Source of the DNA: Meconema thalassinum
Taxonomy: Eukaryota; Arthropoda; Insecta; Orthoptera; Tettigoniidae
NCBI GenBank assembly: GCA_946902985.2
Contig: OX336391.1
Coordinates: 196,914,289 to 196,978,288 of the forward strand
Reading direction: 5' to 3'
Length of the DNA: 64,000 bases
Part shown: positions 31,435-40,612 of the stretch, one piece after another
How the letters are laid out: each line of letters starts with the position of its first letter
Position numbering within the stretch: position 1 is the first letter of the stretch
Program-made: the position numbers and the translations under genes
Notes under the pieces: generated by a model
Database searches by the model: none
What the model was told of the DNA's origin: nothing
What the model saw: only the letters and a program-made list of their open reading frames with translations

Positions 31435-32541
31435 TTATATAGCAAGATATCGTGCTGGACGAATAATTAATTCTACAGTTAAATCTTCATCTTGCAAATC
31501 AATGAGCTGTTGAAGATGATCTTCAAGTTGCACAGATACATGTTGAATAAGCTTGGTGTTCATGGGCAAAAAATTAATCGTTGTTGGTTGTACAACAATC
31601 GGGTAACCAGCAGGAACATGAGCTTTAAAATTATATAAAGAGTGTGTTGGTTTATGGTTCAAATAAGAACTCGTACCAAGCACAAGGTTGCAACATACTC
31701 GAATACTATTAACAGTGTTAATTTTAATCATATATTCAGAATGATGAGTTGTGTTTGCCTTGAACTTTCTATGAGAAAAGCCTAACAAATCTGCAATAGA
31801 ATCTGCAACACCAAAATCTATAGCAAACACTTTCGAATGTAGTTTACAATGATAAAAGACTTTATCATAATTAATATAAAATGATGGGAATTTGTCTTTG
31901 TCGCCTAATAAATGTTCAACTAATAAATCATCAATCTTTTCACTTAATTGTTTTAACGTATAGCTAGCATTGGGTATTATTAAAATCGCTCTATCCGCTT
32001 CGTTCAACTTTATAGCCAAAATGTTATTATTCTCGTTAATTGCAAACTTCATTATCGATTCTATTTTTCGATGAATTTCAATTTCTCTTTTATTCTCTTT
32101 AGGGTAAACTTTCTTTTCAATACCTAAAGGCCCTGCTACACTGTTGGCTACAGTGAAATCAATATTAAACGGGGAAGACAAAACGAGACGGTTGTCTCTT
32201 TTTCCATCTATATCCTCTTCCACATACAATTTTGTTTTTTCTAAATGTTCTGGTATAAGTTTCGACAATGAGTGATAACTAAGTAAATCATCAAAAGCCG
32301 AGGCTAGATCTTCAAATTCATAAATACCCGGTGGTACCACTAAATCAATTGATAAAAAATTAGTAAAATGAATGCGAAATTTATTATTTCTGTTGGTAAC
32401 ATTTCGAATAGAATTAGATGTATACAATCCTGCAAGTCCTATTTCAAAAAACTCTGCTCCTACAAGATGAATCGGGTTCTCCAATGTAACATCAATCTTC
32501 GAGCCTTTACCTTCAAGAGTTATCCGTCTTTCGAAAGCCAT
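31435..32541 (-). CDS. Minor capsid (penton-like) protein (368 aa)
   Basis: The position directly after the protease, the length and the C-terminal pattern fit the single-jelly-roll penton homologue of Polintons. The C-terminal pattern is VNSIRVCCNLVLG, then INFLPMNTKLIQHVSVQL, then DLTVELIIRP at the end. The N-terminal half contains two SxxxFxIDF-like segments (SSPFNIDFTVANSVAGPLGI and VFAIDFGVADSIADLLGF) that look like an internal duplication. The frame is intact. Its promoter candidate is the TATAAATAAG box at 32574-32583. Confidence 0.72.
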   Translation of the reverse strand: MAFERRITLEGKGSKIDVTLENPIHLVGAEFFEIGLAGLYTSNSIRNVTNRNNKFRIHFTNFLSIDLVVPPGIYEFEDLASAFDDLLSYHSLSKLIPEHLEKTKLYVEEDIDGKRDNRLVLSSPFNIDFTVANSVAGPLGIEKKVYPKENKREIEIHRKIESIMKFAINENNNILAIKLNEADRAILIIPNASYTLKQLSEKIDDLLVEHLLGDKDKFPSFYINYDKVFYHCKLHSKVFAIDFGVADSIADLLGFSHRKFKANTTHHSEYMIKINTVNSIRVCCNLVLGTSSYLNHKPTHSLYNFKAHVPAGYPIVVQPTTINFLPMNTKLIQHVSVQLEDHLQQLIDLQDEDLTVELIIRPARYLAI

Positions 32542-32552
32542 CTTTGAAATGT

Positions 32553-32957
32553 TTAAAGACGGTCTGTGTTTCCCTTATTTATACAATACAAGAAGACTAA
32601 ACATAAATGTCCACAAATCGAAGAAGTAATCGATTGATATGAATGAAAATTATATTGTAGATAGCAATTTTTAAGATATGTTAAAATTTCAAATGGTGGT
32701 CTTAAATTACCAATACTATCAAAATAATGCACATATTTACCATGTTTACTGAAAGCTACCCAATGTGAACCGGATTTATCCATCGGTTCAAGGTTGACAA
32801 TACAGTTTTCATTTTTTCGAGGATATCTTGGTAACGTATCTCGCATAAAGACTCCTCTAAAATTTGGAATCTTTAATTGATGTGCGTATTTAGCTAAATC
32901 GAAATTACTTAATGCTTTATTTGGTATTTGGTTAATTATCTTTTGTATGCAGGAGGA
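32553..32957 (-). CDS. Adenain-like cysteine protease of the Polinton
   Basis: This is the maturation protease of the capsid. The catalytic residues sit in GSHWVAF (His), HYFDSIG (Asp) and SICGHLC (Cys), which in the long open frame from 33611 are residues 283, 298 and 333. A preceding LSNFDLAKYAHQLKIPNFRG is the usual N-terminal part. No ATG stands at the domain start; the first Met (RGVFMRDTL) is internal. In the present sequence the protease frame is open all the way from the PLA2 gene, so it may be read as a fusion, or its own start codon may be lost. Confidence 0.82.
   Translation of the reverse strand, partial: SSCIQKIINQIPNKALSNFDLAKYAHQLKIPNFRGVFMRDTLPRYPRKNENCIVNLEPMDKSGSHWVAFSKHGKYVHYFDSIGNLRPPFEILTYLKNCYLQYNFHSYQSITSSICGHLCLVFLYCINKGNTDRL
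32574..32583 (-). promoter_or_regulatory. TATAAATAAG box inside the 3' end of the protease gene
   Basis: Identical to the box at 25510-25519 and 33 bases before the ATG at 32541. It is built into Ile-Asn-Lys codons near the protease C-terminus. Confidence 0.6.
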
Positions 32958-33611
32958 TTTAAATAAATGCCTTGACCTCCTTTTCCTCGCATTGCTTCTA
33001 TCATTCGATTGTGTCTTTTCATTTCTTTTAGTTCTTCTTGAGCAGCTTTCGCCTTGTTTATAGCAGACGCCACCCCTGTTGCTCCGCCTGCTAGACCCCC
33101 CCAAGCCCGACAAGGCTGCAAATATCGGAAGTAGGGGTAAAATACCACCTTGCTTTTTCGATGTTCTTCTTCTTCTTTTTTTTAATCTTTTCTTGTTTTT
33201 TTTTTTATTATTTAAGTTTCGCTTACCTCCTCCAATCTTAGACTTAGCTTTCATGATGCCACCCACTGTTAGTGCAGCCGCTCTCTCTCCAAGTGATGCG
33301 TCACGGGATTTTACACGAGACCAAGCTTTTGAAGCTAAAATTTCATCAGCCTCTCTTCTTTTGTTTGAATCTTTATGCTTTGCGTAAGCAATGTCGTGCT
33401 CTTTGCACGCTTTATCTAATATATTTATTCCTGGATCACCACGGCTCAATCGCTTTTCTAATTTTGTTCCTGGTCCGCAATATTCATATCCCGGGATGTG
33501 TAATTCCACGGGTAAATTATCAATAGTTTTATTAAGTACACGACTGATTAATGATCCACTTCCTGTTCGTTTATATTGAGTGGTAGAGTTGCTCCTCTTA
33601 CAACGCACCAT
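32936..33611 (-). pseudogene. PLA2-domain / pX-like capsid protein gene, frameshifted
   Basis: Residues 40-80 carry a parvovirus-VP1-type phospholipase A2 domain: the calcium loop YCGPGT (44-49) and the catalytic CKEHDIAY with H72 and D73. A strongly basic stretch follows (135-153), then GGILPLLPIFAALSG. After a run of seven G on the minus strand (33102-33096), the frame from 33611 slips into the protease frame. The expected C-terminal part (AINKAKAAQEELKEMKRHN ... down to a stop at 32936) is found in the frame one base away. A one-base gain in the homopolymer, or a sequencing error, explains this. In the family such proteins sit in the particle, and the lipase is thought to help membrane passage. 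Confidence 0.8.
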
Positions 33612-33851
33612 TACTAAATGATATGTAATATAAAGTAATTATACATATATATTTCTGGAAAATGGGAATGGTGGGGGGAGGTGTTTTTTTTTTAAATAAT
33701 ACACACAAAATTTGGGGTTATTATTTATTCTTTTTTTCATAAGCAAAGGAACACACAAAAAATTAGTATTATTATTAACAGCATAAAAGTGTGTGTGTGA
33801 AAGAAATAAAGTAAGTGAGATGAAGTGCTTTAATCTCAAATTTGTTTCTAA
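33612..33851. other. Polinton intergenic spacer
   Basis: AT-rich spacer between PolB and the PLA2 gene, with T-runs and a minus-strand TATATATATGTATAAT-like sequence about 20-45 bases before the PLA2 ATG. No gene is visible. Confidence 0.5.
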
Positions 33852-36800
33852 TCATTTTTTCAGAGAAAAATGACCAAACGGTAAAGTATCAATTCCGTTT
33901 TCAGTTATGTGTCTTTTATCTTCGTTTGATGAAATTGCCAACTTATTTTGCCGAACAGTAAATACAGAATGAGATTTTGAAATTATACAAACTTGAACTT
34001 TGTTGACTTTTTCTCTGTTATAAAGACACTTTCGATACTCATCAATATTCATACTTTTACTCACACTCTTCTTAATGCCTTTAGCCTTACACAAGCTATT
34101 CATTTCATCACACAATTTTATTGCATACATTTTGGGTCGTAACCCCACAAATTCTTCAACAATCCTTCCAGCATTTTCATCTTTCATTAAACCAATTTCA
34201 CCTTTATTTTGTCTCACAATGCCAAAAGGATTGTTTGTTTCATAGTTTGCAGTATCAAACAAATTTGAATGCTGTTTCATGAACTCATAAATATCATCAT
34301 AGAATATATACATAAAACTATCGGTGTCTGTGTATAACAACCTCACATTTGATTCAGGATTTGCTAAAATAACATTGTAATGAAAGTCATTCATTTTACA
34401 TTTAGACAAATCTAATATAGATGCACCAACATATACTGGTTGATTGTGAAAAATCTTTAGTCTACTCATCTCGATGACCATACATTGTTCATCGAATATA
34501 ATTCTATGTTTAAAATTAGCCTTAGCTATTAAAGACCTAGCACCACAAGCTCCATGCCATTTGGTGACCCATTTGATGTCCCTTAACTTCCTCACATTCA
34601 TCAGTGAACGACCAAAAATTGCATTATTCATCAATTTATAAAAATTCTTTTCAAAATCATTTTTGGCATGTTTTCGTTTCTCGGTGTTCACATCAATATA
34701 TGGTTTTAGCCATTGGCTCTGATTGAATTCAATTATTCTGTGAATACGATCTAATTTCATTCCTAGTTGAATACATTGCTTTAACAATCTATAATGCAAA
34801 ACATAACGTTCTTTATTATCTAGGGTAGCCATTAGCTTTGTCAACTTTTCGGGACATAGAGGGTAATCTGAATGTTTGTCATGTAACTCTTGAGGATAAG
34901 TCAAATCTACTTCCAAAATATATCCAATTTCTGAAGTATCATCAATAGTTAAAACATCAAAGCCTTCAACATTTGCAACCCATTTAAACCCGCCCGTTGG
35001 AAGATATTCCATCATCGCATATCCATATAAATTATTAACGTCAAAGTACATTATGTAGGACTCTTGCTTTTTCTCATCATAAGTTTTCATATACTTATTA
35101 TTAGCAATCGCATGTCGTGTTATACACTGAACATTTCCTCCTCGAATAGATCGTTCAAAAAAGTGTAACATATCAATATCTTGAAGCAATTCAAGTTGAA
35201 CGTTGGTTATCTTTTTCATAGCACACCAAGACATAGATGGAGCAGTGTAAAAATGAGCTGCATCAATGCCATAAGTTTCCATGCCATTCGATCTAAAATT
35301 TTCAAAGACATCCGCCAAAAGAAGTGTGTCAACTTTTAAATACAAATCGGCGTATTCTCCTAATGTTTGACATGAAAACGTTTCCCACACCGATTGAGCA
35401 AACTCATACTCTTCATTCGATATTGTTTGATCATTAAGACTGCTATAAAACTTGGATATTTCAGGTAATTTAGTTTCGTTAAGTACATCCATACTCGTGA
35501 CGTATTCATAGGGAAACACGCCTTTTCTCGCAGTAAGTCGAAACTGTGCATCATCATCATTAAAATAACGTCGAGTTATTTGCTTTGAATCTTCACTTAA
35601 CGAAGATGAACATTGATCTAGTGAACAGGACAAGAAATTATATGTATCGAAAAATCTTAACTGAATGAATCCATTCTTAACCCGTACATACTTTGTAAAC
35701 CCTTTATAACGTTCCATATTCACCGCCAACAAACTTATATTACCAGGATTATGTAACACCTCTCCATCACGTTTCTCACAAATTTCTTTAATTATAAAAT
35801 GTCCATCATAGGCCGTTAGATTATGAAATGCTATAGGCAAAACCTTTGTTACTTTGTAATTTAAATTACAACTATTGTGTGCGCTTCCTCTATATTTTCC
35901 AGTTAAGTGACAATGATCGCGTACTTTGAGTTCATTAACTGCAATCGGTTTCTCGCAAATGTGACACATTTTACTTGACAAAAATAATCTTTCTTCATTT
36001 TCGGTCATCTTTAACATTGGCTTAACCGATAAGTAATATGTTTGAAGTTTATCCACAATACTATAAAGTTCCTTTACAAACAATTCAATGCAATTATTTC
36101 CCCTAAAGAGTTTGAAACTGCACAATTCACTATCGAAATTACAATGAAGGTATAAAGAAATGCTGTAAGGAATATGTTTATGTGTTAAAGTAGAGTTAGG
36201 AATGTCACTATTTGGAAAACAGGAGGAAATTGGAGACAAGACGCATTCAGTGTCTGCATATATTATAAATGGAACTGTATCTTTAACTCGGAATTCTGTA
36301 AAATTAACAAATCTTTGTTCATCAGTCGCCATTATGCTTTTTGCAACAGGAAACTGTTTACAGTCTGCAAAGTGAACATTTAACTCATCCTCAAGAAAAT
36401 AATATGACAAACAACGTCTGCATATATAAATCCTTCTCTGAGTGCTAGTGACGCTTGAACGCACAAGGCGAGCAAGATTTCTAATTAAACAAAAGTGATA
36501 ACTTTCACTGTTTCCAATCTGCAACATCAATAAGTCTACACTCCTTTCATATACTTTATCTGATACATACAAAGGTACAATAGTAAAAGTTTTTTTTCCT
36601 TTTACTTCGTTTGTTCCCATACATACCCAATTGTTTTCATCATATTGTGCTCCATACACATTTACAGAAATATTGTTTTGGTTTTCAAACTTGTTTAAAT
36701 ATTTCATTTCCATCGGAATTGGAATTCCATCTAAATTTAAAACATCTCTGTAATTAGGATAGGAAGAAAGATGATTCACGTTTCGAGTTTTTGGATACAA

Positions 36801-37592
36801 ACCAGCAACCACACTCCACGCAAAACAAGCTTCCTTTGTATCATACAAATTTAGCACTGCATGTTTATTGACTATTACATCAGGCAATCTACTAGTATTG
36901 GACATTCCTACTCGAAATCCAACATATTTATTTATATTAATTCTCAAACTATGAATTTTTTCTAAAGCCCACCCGGAACCATTTACTTCAAATTCGCTCA
37001 TTTTTGTCAATGTACCTTCAATGATATTCTTATTATAAAATTCATTTAAATCAGTATACTCGAAAACTACCTCATTTTTGATAGCAAAATATTTTGTTTC
37101 TGATATGTCGCGAAGCACGTATTGTGCACACAAAACTGAATTCACCTTTAAAGCTTGTACAGTTAACGCTTTCTTAACATACTTTGTAAACCAAATATTA
37201 GCATTCGCTAAAAATTCGCGAGGATCCAAAAACTCATTCTTAACATTTGATAATGCAAGTGTGTACACTCTAGAATTGAATGCCGTTTCAATTAACTCAC
37301 AGCTCAAGAAAGATTCATCCTTTATTTGAATTGTAATTTCTTTGAAATTCACAGCTTGTTGCAATATGTGCTCACTAATAACTCTCCAACATTCAATCAA
37401 CTCATCACTGTTCTCAATCAACTCGGTTTGAGTGTTTTCCCCGATTTGGTATGATACTGAAATAGCACCGTTTAGTTCACTTCGAAAATTAGAAACACTT
37501 TCAAATGCATTGTCCAATTGGTTTCTTATATTTTCACTGTTATTATGTAATACAATATCAACCTTTCTACGTTTGCTAGGAGGCGAGGTCAT
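33852..37592 (-). CDS. polB: Protein-primed family B DNA polymerase (1246 aa)
   Basis: This is the replicative polymerase of the element. The exonuclease motifs are YADTEC (D447, E449), NLTAYDGHFI (591-600) and YLKVDTLLLADVF (751-763). Between Exo I and II is a zinc/HNH-like insert, CHICEKP...DHCHLTGKYRGSAHNSCN (543-575), as in other Polinton polymerases. The polymerase motifs are A, DVNNLYGYAM (D851); B, KNFYKLMNNAIFGRS (982-996); and C, YTDTDS (1087-1092). The N-terminal 440 residues are family-typical and probably include the terminal-protein region. No stops or frameshifts are visible. It is followed by a short spacer and the capsid genes. Confidence 0.96.
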   Translation of the reverse strand: MTSPPSKRRKVDIVLHNNSENIRNQLDNAFESVSNFRSELNGAISVSYQIGENTQTELIENSDELIECWRVISEHILQQAVNFKEITIQIKDESFLSCELIETAFNSRVYTLALSNVKNEFLDPREFLANANIWFTKYVKKALTVQALKVNSVLCAQYVLRDISETKYFAIKNEVVFEYTDLNEFYNKNIIEGTLTKMSEFEVNGSGWALEKIHSLRININKYVGFRVGMSNTSRLPDVIVNKHAVLNLYDTKEACFAWSVVAGLYPKTRNVNHLSSYPNYRDVLNLDGIPIPMEMKYLNKFENQNNISVNVYGAQYDENNWVCMGTNEVKGKKTFTIVPLYVSDKVYERSVDLLMLQIGNSESYHFCLIRNLARLVRSSVTSTQRRIYICRRCLSYYFLEDELNVHFADCKQFPVAKSIMATDEQRFVNFTEFRVKDTVPFIIYADTECVLSPISSCFPNSDIPNSTLTHKHIPYSISLYLHCNFDSELCSFKLFRGNNCIELFVKELYSIVDKLQTYYLSVKPMLKMTENEERLFLSSKMCHICEKPIAVNELKVRDHCHLTGKYRGSAHNSCNLNYKVTKVLPIAFHNLTAYDGHFIIKEICEKRDGEVLHNPGNISLLAVNMERYKGFTKYVRVKNGFIQLRFFDTYNFLSCSLDQCSSSLSEDSKQITRRYFNDDDAQFRLTARKGVFPYEYVTSMDVLNETKLPEISKFYSSLNDQTISNEEYEFAQSVWETFSCQTLGEYADLYLKVDTLLLADVFENFRSNGMETYGIDAAHFYTAPSMSWCAMKKITNVQLELLQDIDMLHFFERSIRGGNVQCITRHAIANNKYMKTYDEKKQESYIMYFDVNNLYGYAMMEYLPTGGFKWVANVEGFDVLTIDDTSEIGYILEVDLTYPQELHDKHSDYPLCPEKLTKLMATLDNKERYVLHYRLLKQCIQLGMKLDRIHRIIEFNQSQWLKPYIDVNTEKRKHAKNDFEKNFYKLMNNAIFGRSLMNVRKLRDIKWVTKWHGACGARSLIAKANFKHRIIFDEQCMVIEMSRLKIFHNQPVYVGASILDLSKCKMNDFHYNVILANPESNVRLLYTDTDSFMYIFYDDIYEFMKQHSNLFDTANYETNNPFGIVRQNKGEIGLMKDENAGRIVEEFVGLRPKMYAIKLCDEMNSLCKAKGIKKSVSKSMNIDEYRKCLYNREKVNKVQVCIISKSHSVFTVRQNKLAISSNEDKRHITENGIDTLPFGHFSLKK

Positions 37593-37601
37593 TGTTGCTG
37601 T

Positions 37602-37735
37602 TGTCTAAGCAAATGTCCAATTTGCACTAAAGTTAATACACCACCAACAGTTGGTGTACCATCACTGATGTCTAAGCATACGTCCAATTTGCACTATTGT
37701 TAATACACCACCAGCAGTTGCTGTAACATCGGTTT
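37602..37735. repeat. 67-bp tandem duplication at the start of polB / end of the 189-aa gene
   Basis: TCTAAGC...GTCCAATTTGCACTA...GTTAATACACCACCA recurs with a 67-bp offset (landmark TCTAAGC at 37604 and 37671). The second copy supplies the C-terminal codons of the 189-aa frame; the first lies in the polB leader. Confidence 0.85.
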
Positions 37736-38241
37736 ACCATAAACCTATAATCTTTTAAAGTATATTCAAGCCATTGTGATAAATTACTGCCTGTAATCTC
37801 CAATGAACAATGAACAGCCTCAAAAGGAAATTCATCCTGAAGTTTACCAAGCAAATTGTTTCTATACACATTCAATTTTGTTACATCGTAACACGTCATG
37901 GAAAATTCTATTTTGAAAACTTCATCAAATGTATTGTATCCGAAGAAACAAATAAAATGTTCATCTTCACATAATTCTTTCAATAGATATCTTAGAACTG
38001 TTTCTGTCACCTCTCGCTGACTATCCTCTGATTTGCTAACATTGGTAACGTAGACTGAAAATGTTGAAATTCCACTCGAAGATGTCCATTTGTTAAAACA
38101 AGCTTCTTTCTCATTACGACTCACCTCGTTATCATCTTCTTCCTCTTCTTCCGGTTGTTGAAAGCATACACGATGATACTCTATTAGCGGGTGCGATCGA
38201 TGTTCAGTTCCACTCAGGAAATTAACAGTTTTCCACTTCAT
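37672..38241 (-). CDS. Unrecognised Polinton protein (189 aa)
   Basis: An open frame with an acidic run EEEEEDD at 32-38 and a mixed alpha/beta-like middle (STFSVYVTNVSKSED; HFICFFGYNTFDEVFKIEFS). The Cys/Trp-rich end (CYSNCWWCINNSANW) is encoded by the tandem duplication and may not be ancestral. It lies just upstream of polB in the same direction, the place of early or replication genes. I do not recognise a family. Confidence 0.6.
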   Translation of the reverse strand: MKWKTVNFLSGTEHRSHPLIEYHRVCFQQPEEEEEDDNEVSRNEKEACFNKWTSSSGISTFSVYVTNVSKSEDSQREVTETVLRYLLKELCEDEHFICFFGYNTFDEVFKIEFSMTCYDVTKLNVYRNNLLGKLQDEFPFEAVHCSLEITGSNLSQWLEYTLKDYRFMVNRCYSNCWWCINNSANWTYA

Positions 38242-38376
38242 TATGCTGGTTGTTTTATTAGTTTATTTAGATAATCTGAAAAATTAAACAAATTAAGAAA
38301 TAATTAGCAACTAAATATATCAATCGTTATATCAATCAATACATAATATATAATCCAATACTCACCAAAACATGTC

Positions 38377-38495
38377 GATGTGAGCGGTTCTTCAACCCAA
38401 AATACACCGTCATCAGTTTGCCCTCGAGTACTGTTTCAAAATGACTTGATGTGAGCGGTTCTTCACCCCCAAATACACCAGCATCAGTGTGCCTC
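38377..38495. repeat. 71-bp tandem duplication at the end of the 127-aa gene
   Basis: GATGTGAGCGGTTCTTCA...CCAAAATACACC..CATCAGT is present from 38377 and again from 38448. The second copy overlaps the stop codon region of the small gene. This is similar in kind to the 67-bp duplication beside polB. Confidence 0.8.
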
Positions 38496-38796
38496 CCATT
38501 GAGTTTAGTTCATCGATCTCTGATGCGCTTAATTTCGAAAATACTGCTGGTAGAAATACACTTGTTACTTCATCTTCAATGTTAATGTCCACCACTATTT
38601 TTCTTCCAAACCTCGTCTGTACGGGGCGAATAATTTGCACCACATATGGTAAATCAATGACTAGTTCTGCTAGTTTCTTATTAGAATACTCAGTACAAGA
38701 TGATAAGTTATTGAACTTCGTTAGAGCTTCCATCACACAATTTGTTCCTCGTCGTTGACTTTCTTTATTTCTTTCACACACACACTCTTCGCGCAA
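38413..38796 (-). CDS. Small Polinton protein, possibly OB-fold (127 aa or 106 aa)
   Basis: The likelier start is the second Met (MEALTKFNNL, 38733), giving 106 residues; the first 21 are low-complexity and charged. The body has LAELVIDLPYVVQIIRPVQT-RFGRKIVVDINIED-VFLPAVFSKL, then LVYLGVK. This alternation of short strands ending in a fixed 'FLP..F..L' block resembles single-strand-binding OB-fold proteins and is, from memory, common in arthropod Polintons. It is the first gene at the right end and transcribes inward. A role in replication is an inference. Confidence 0.6.
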   Translation of the reverse strand: MREECVCERNKESQRRGTNCVMEALTKFNNLSSCTEYSNKKLAELVIDLPYVVQIIRPVQTRFGRKIVVDINIEDEVTSVFLPAVFSKLSASEIDELNSMGGTLMLVYLGVKNRSHQVILKQYSRAN

Positions 38797-39128
38797 AAGT
38801 AGAAGTTAAACTCTTCCATGCACTCGTCCATTTATATATCCTTCACCCCCACCCACACTCCAGAAACCATATGCTGCAAACATTTCTTTTTTTCCACTAT
38901 TGCTTAAAGAAGTCAAAGATTACATTCTTAGCCAATGACGTTAAAGGTCAACTCTGTCTCACGCGAACACAGCAGACGAGATCAATCACACTGCTGCACA
39001 TGGTCAAACTTGCACGGGTGTCAAATGACGGTTAGCATCCTAAGCAAAAACAATAACAGCTGCACACCACATGTGTGGATTGTTGATAGTGGCACACATG
39101 CTCACACTCGCATGAGTGTCAGATGACG
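38797..39128. other. Polinton right sub-terminal non-coding segment
   Basis: No gene. A block containing TGACGGTTA.CATCCTAA at about 39020 recurs at 39122 (period about 103 bp), so the inner edge of the right repeat is itself partly duplicated. Confidence 0.5.
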
Positions 39129-39342
39129 GTTAACATCCTAATAAACAACCACATGACGTCAACACCCATTAACTTTTTATCACCATCACATAAACAAGCC
39201 AAAAGGTCAACCTCTTCCCACGCTAACACGTGCACTGCACATGCTCGCTCCTGGACCACGTGCTCGCTCTAAGGACCCATGACGTCATCCCATGACGTCA
39301 TCAGGATTAAGCAATATTCAAAGTCTAGCGAATTATACTACT
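39129..39342. repeat. Polinton right terminal inverted repeat
   Basis: Inverse of 21527-21774. It carries a block of about 39 bp absent at the left end that contains two TGACGTCAT palindromes (CRE-like) in tandem at about 39281-39310. It holds only one copy of the 69-bp unit that is doubled on the left. Confidence 0.9.
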
Positions 39343-39348
39343 CGCGTG
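39343..39348. repeat. Right copy of Polinton target-site duplication
   Basis: CGCGTG, identical to 21521-21526. Confidence 0.95.
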
Positions 39349-40486
39349 TACGTGATTCCCGCTTGCTTTTAACATACGTCCAAAACTGATTAATGTTATT
39401 CTTAACTCCATTTTCCAGACTATGAATGTAAACAGCATAAGCCATTCGTAATTTTGTTTTTAGTTCCGATCTAAGCTGTCTAAATCTTTCATCATATTAT
39501 TTCGAAAAACGTCTTTTTGCAGCACACTTTTTCTTAATTTTTATGGTTTGGATAATATCTCGTGAGAACCATACTGGATATTTGGATTTTCGAATGAATT
39601 TCTGCTTAGGTACACAATTTTCAAAACATTTGTAGAATGAAGAATAAAAGAAATCAACAGCATGATCAACATCCTTAAATGTGTACAGTAAACTCCAGTC
39701 TAAATCTCGTATGTTGCAATAGAGTCTCAAAAAATCAGCCTTTTTGAAGTTGTAATATTCACGATTAATTCTAGGAAGCAATGGAACCTTTTTAATTGGT
39801 GGTATTGCTAAATAAAGTGCAGGGTGATGTAAGTCTTCAGGTACCAACGGGAATTCTTCGTGCTTTAAATCTATTTGAATATTACCTAAAACCAAATCCA
39901 ATGTCTTGAAATTAGAATTTTGAATATTGTTGTGCGATGTTAATCCAAGATACGAGATGAACTGGAATAAACGACGACAGACCGTGGACCCTTCATTAAA
40001 ATTATAACCGGCGTTGCTAATTTCAGGTACGTTGAAATCGCCCACAATCAGGCAGTCAGATGTTATAAGACTATCAACGTTTTCAATGTAATTAAAGTAT
40101 CCTTCATATACAGAGAGTTTAGAGGAGGGGGTAATGTAAACAACATTTATGAATAATTTACGAGTATGACCCTGAATATAAAGAGTTAAGGATTCGCAGT
40201 GTTGTTCATTATAGATAGAACATAATTTGGATTTATACCCCTTTTTGACTGCTACGGCTACTCCTCCACCTCTAGACTTCCCAGATATAAACATATCCCT
40301 ATCATTTCTGAACATTACATAACGATCATCGCATAACTCACTATCCATAATATCCTGACCCAAGAAACTCTCTGTTAATACAATTATATCATAGTCACAA
40401 CAAAGTAGATTTTTAAGAAACACGTCAGTTTTTGTCCTTAGGCCCCGAACATTTTGATAATAAATGGACAATTCATTTACAGACAT
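39343..40486 (-). pseudogene. LINE ORF2, endonuclease part
   Basis: The ATG at 40486 opens an AP-type endonuclease (LSIYYQNVRGLRTK, IVLTESFL, GGGVAVAVKKG, CLIVGDFNVPEI, LDLVLGN, HHPALYLAI). An in-frame TAA at 39499-39497 ends the continuous frame after CAAKRRFSK. The same frame then stays open to the Polinton border and continues in the RT part at 21520. With one 6-bp target copy set aside, the codon phase is the same on both sides. The stop in this half and the TAG in the other show that the copy is dead. Confidence 0.9.
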
Positions 40487-40612
40487 TAGTATACAATAAA
40501 AAATATAGTGAATAAAAAACTGATATAACTAAATATAAATCAATAATGCATACCAAAGTATTAAGAGGAGCCAACGGACTATTAAATACATTTCTGTGCC
40601 AGTACATCGAAA

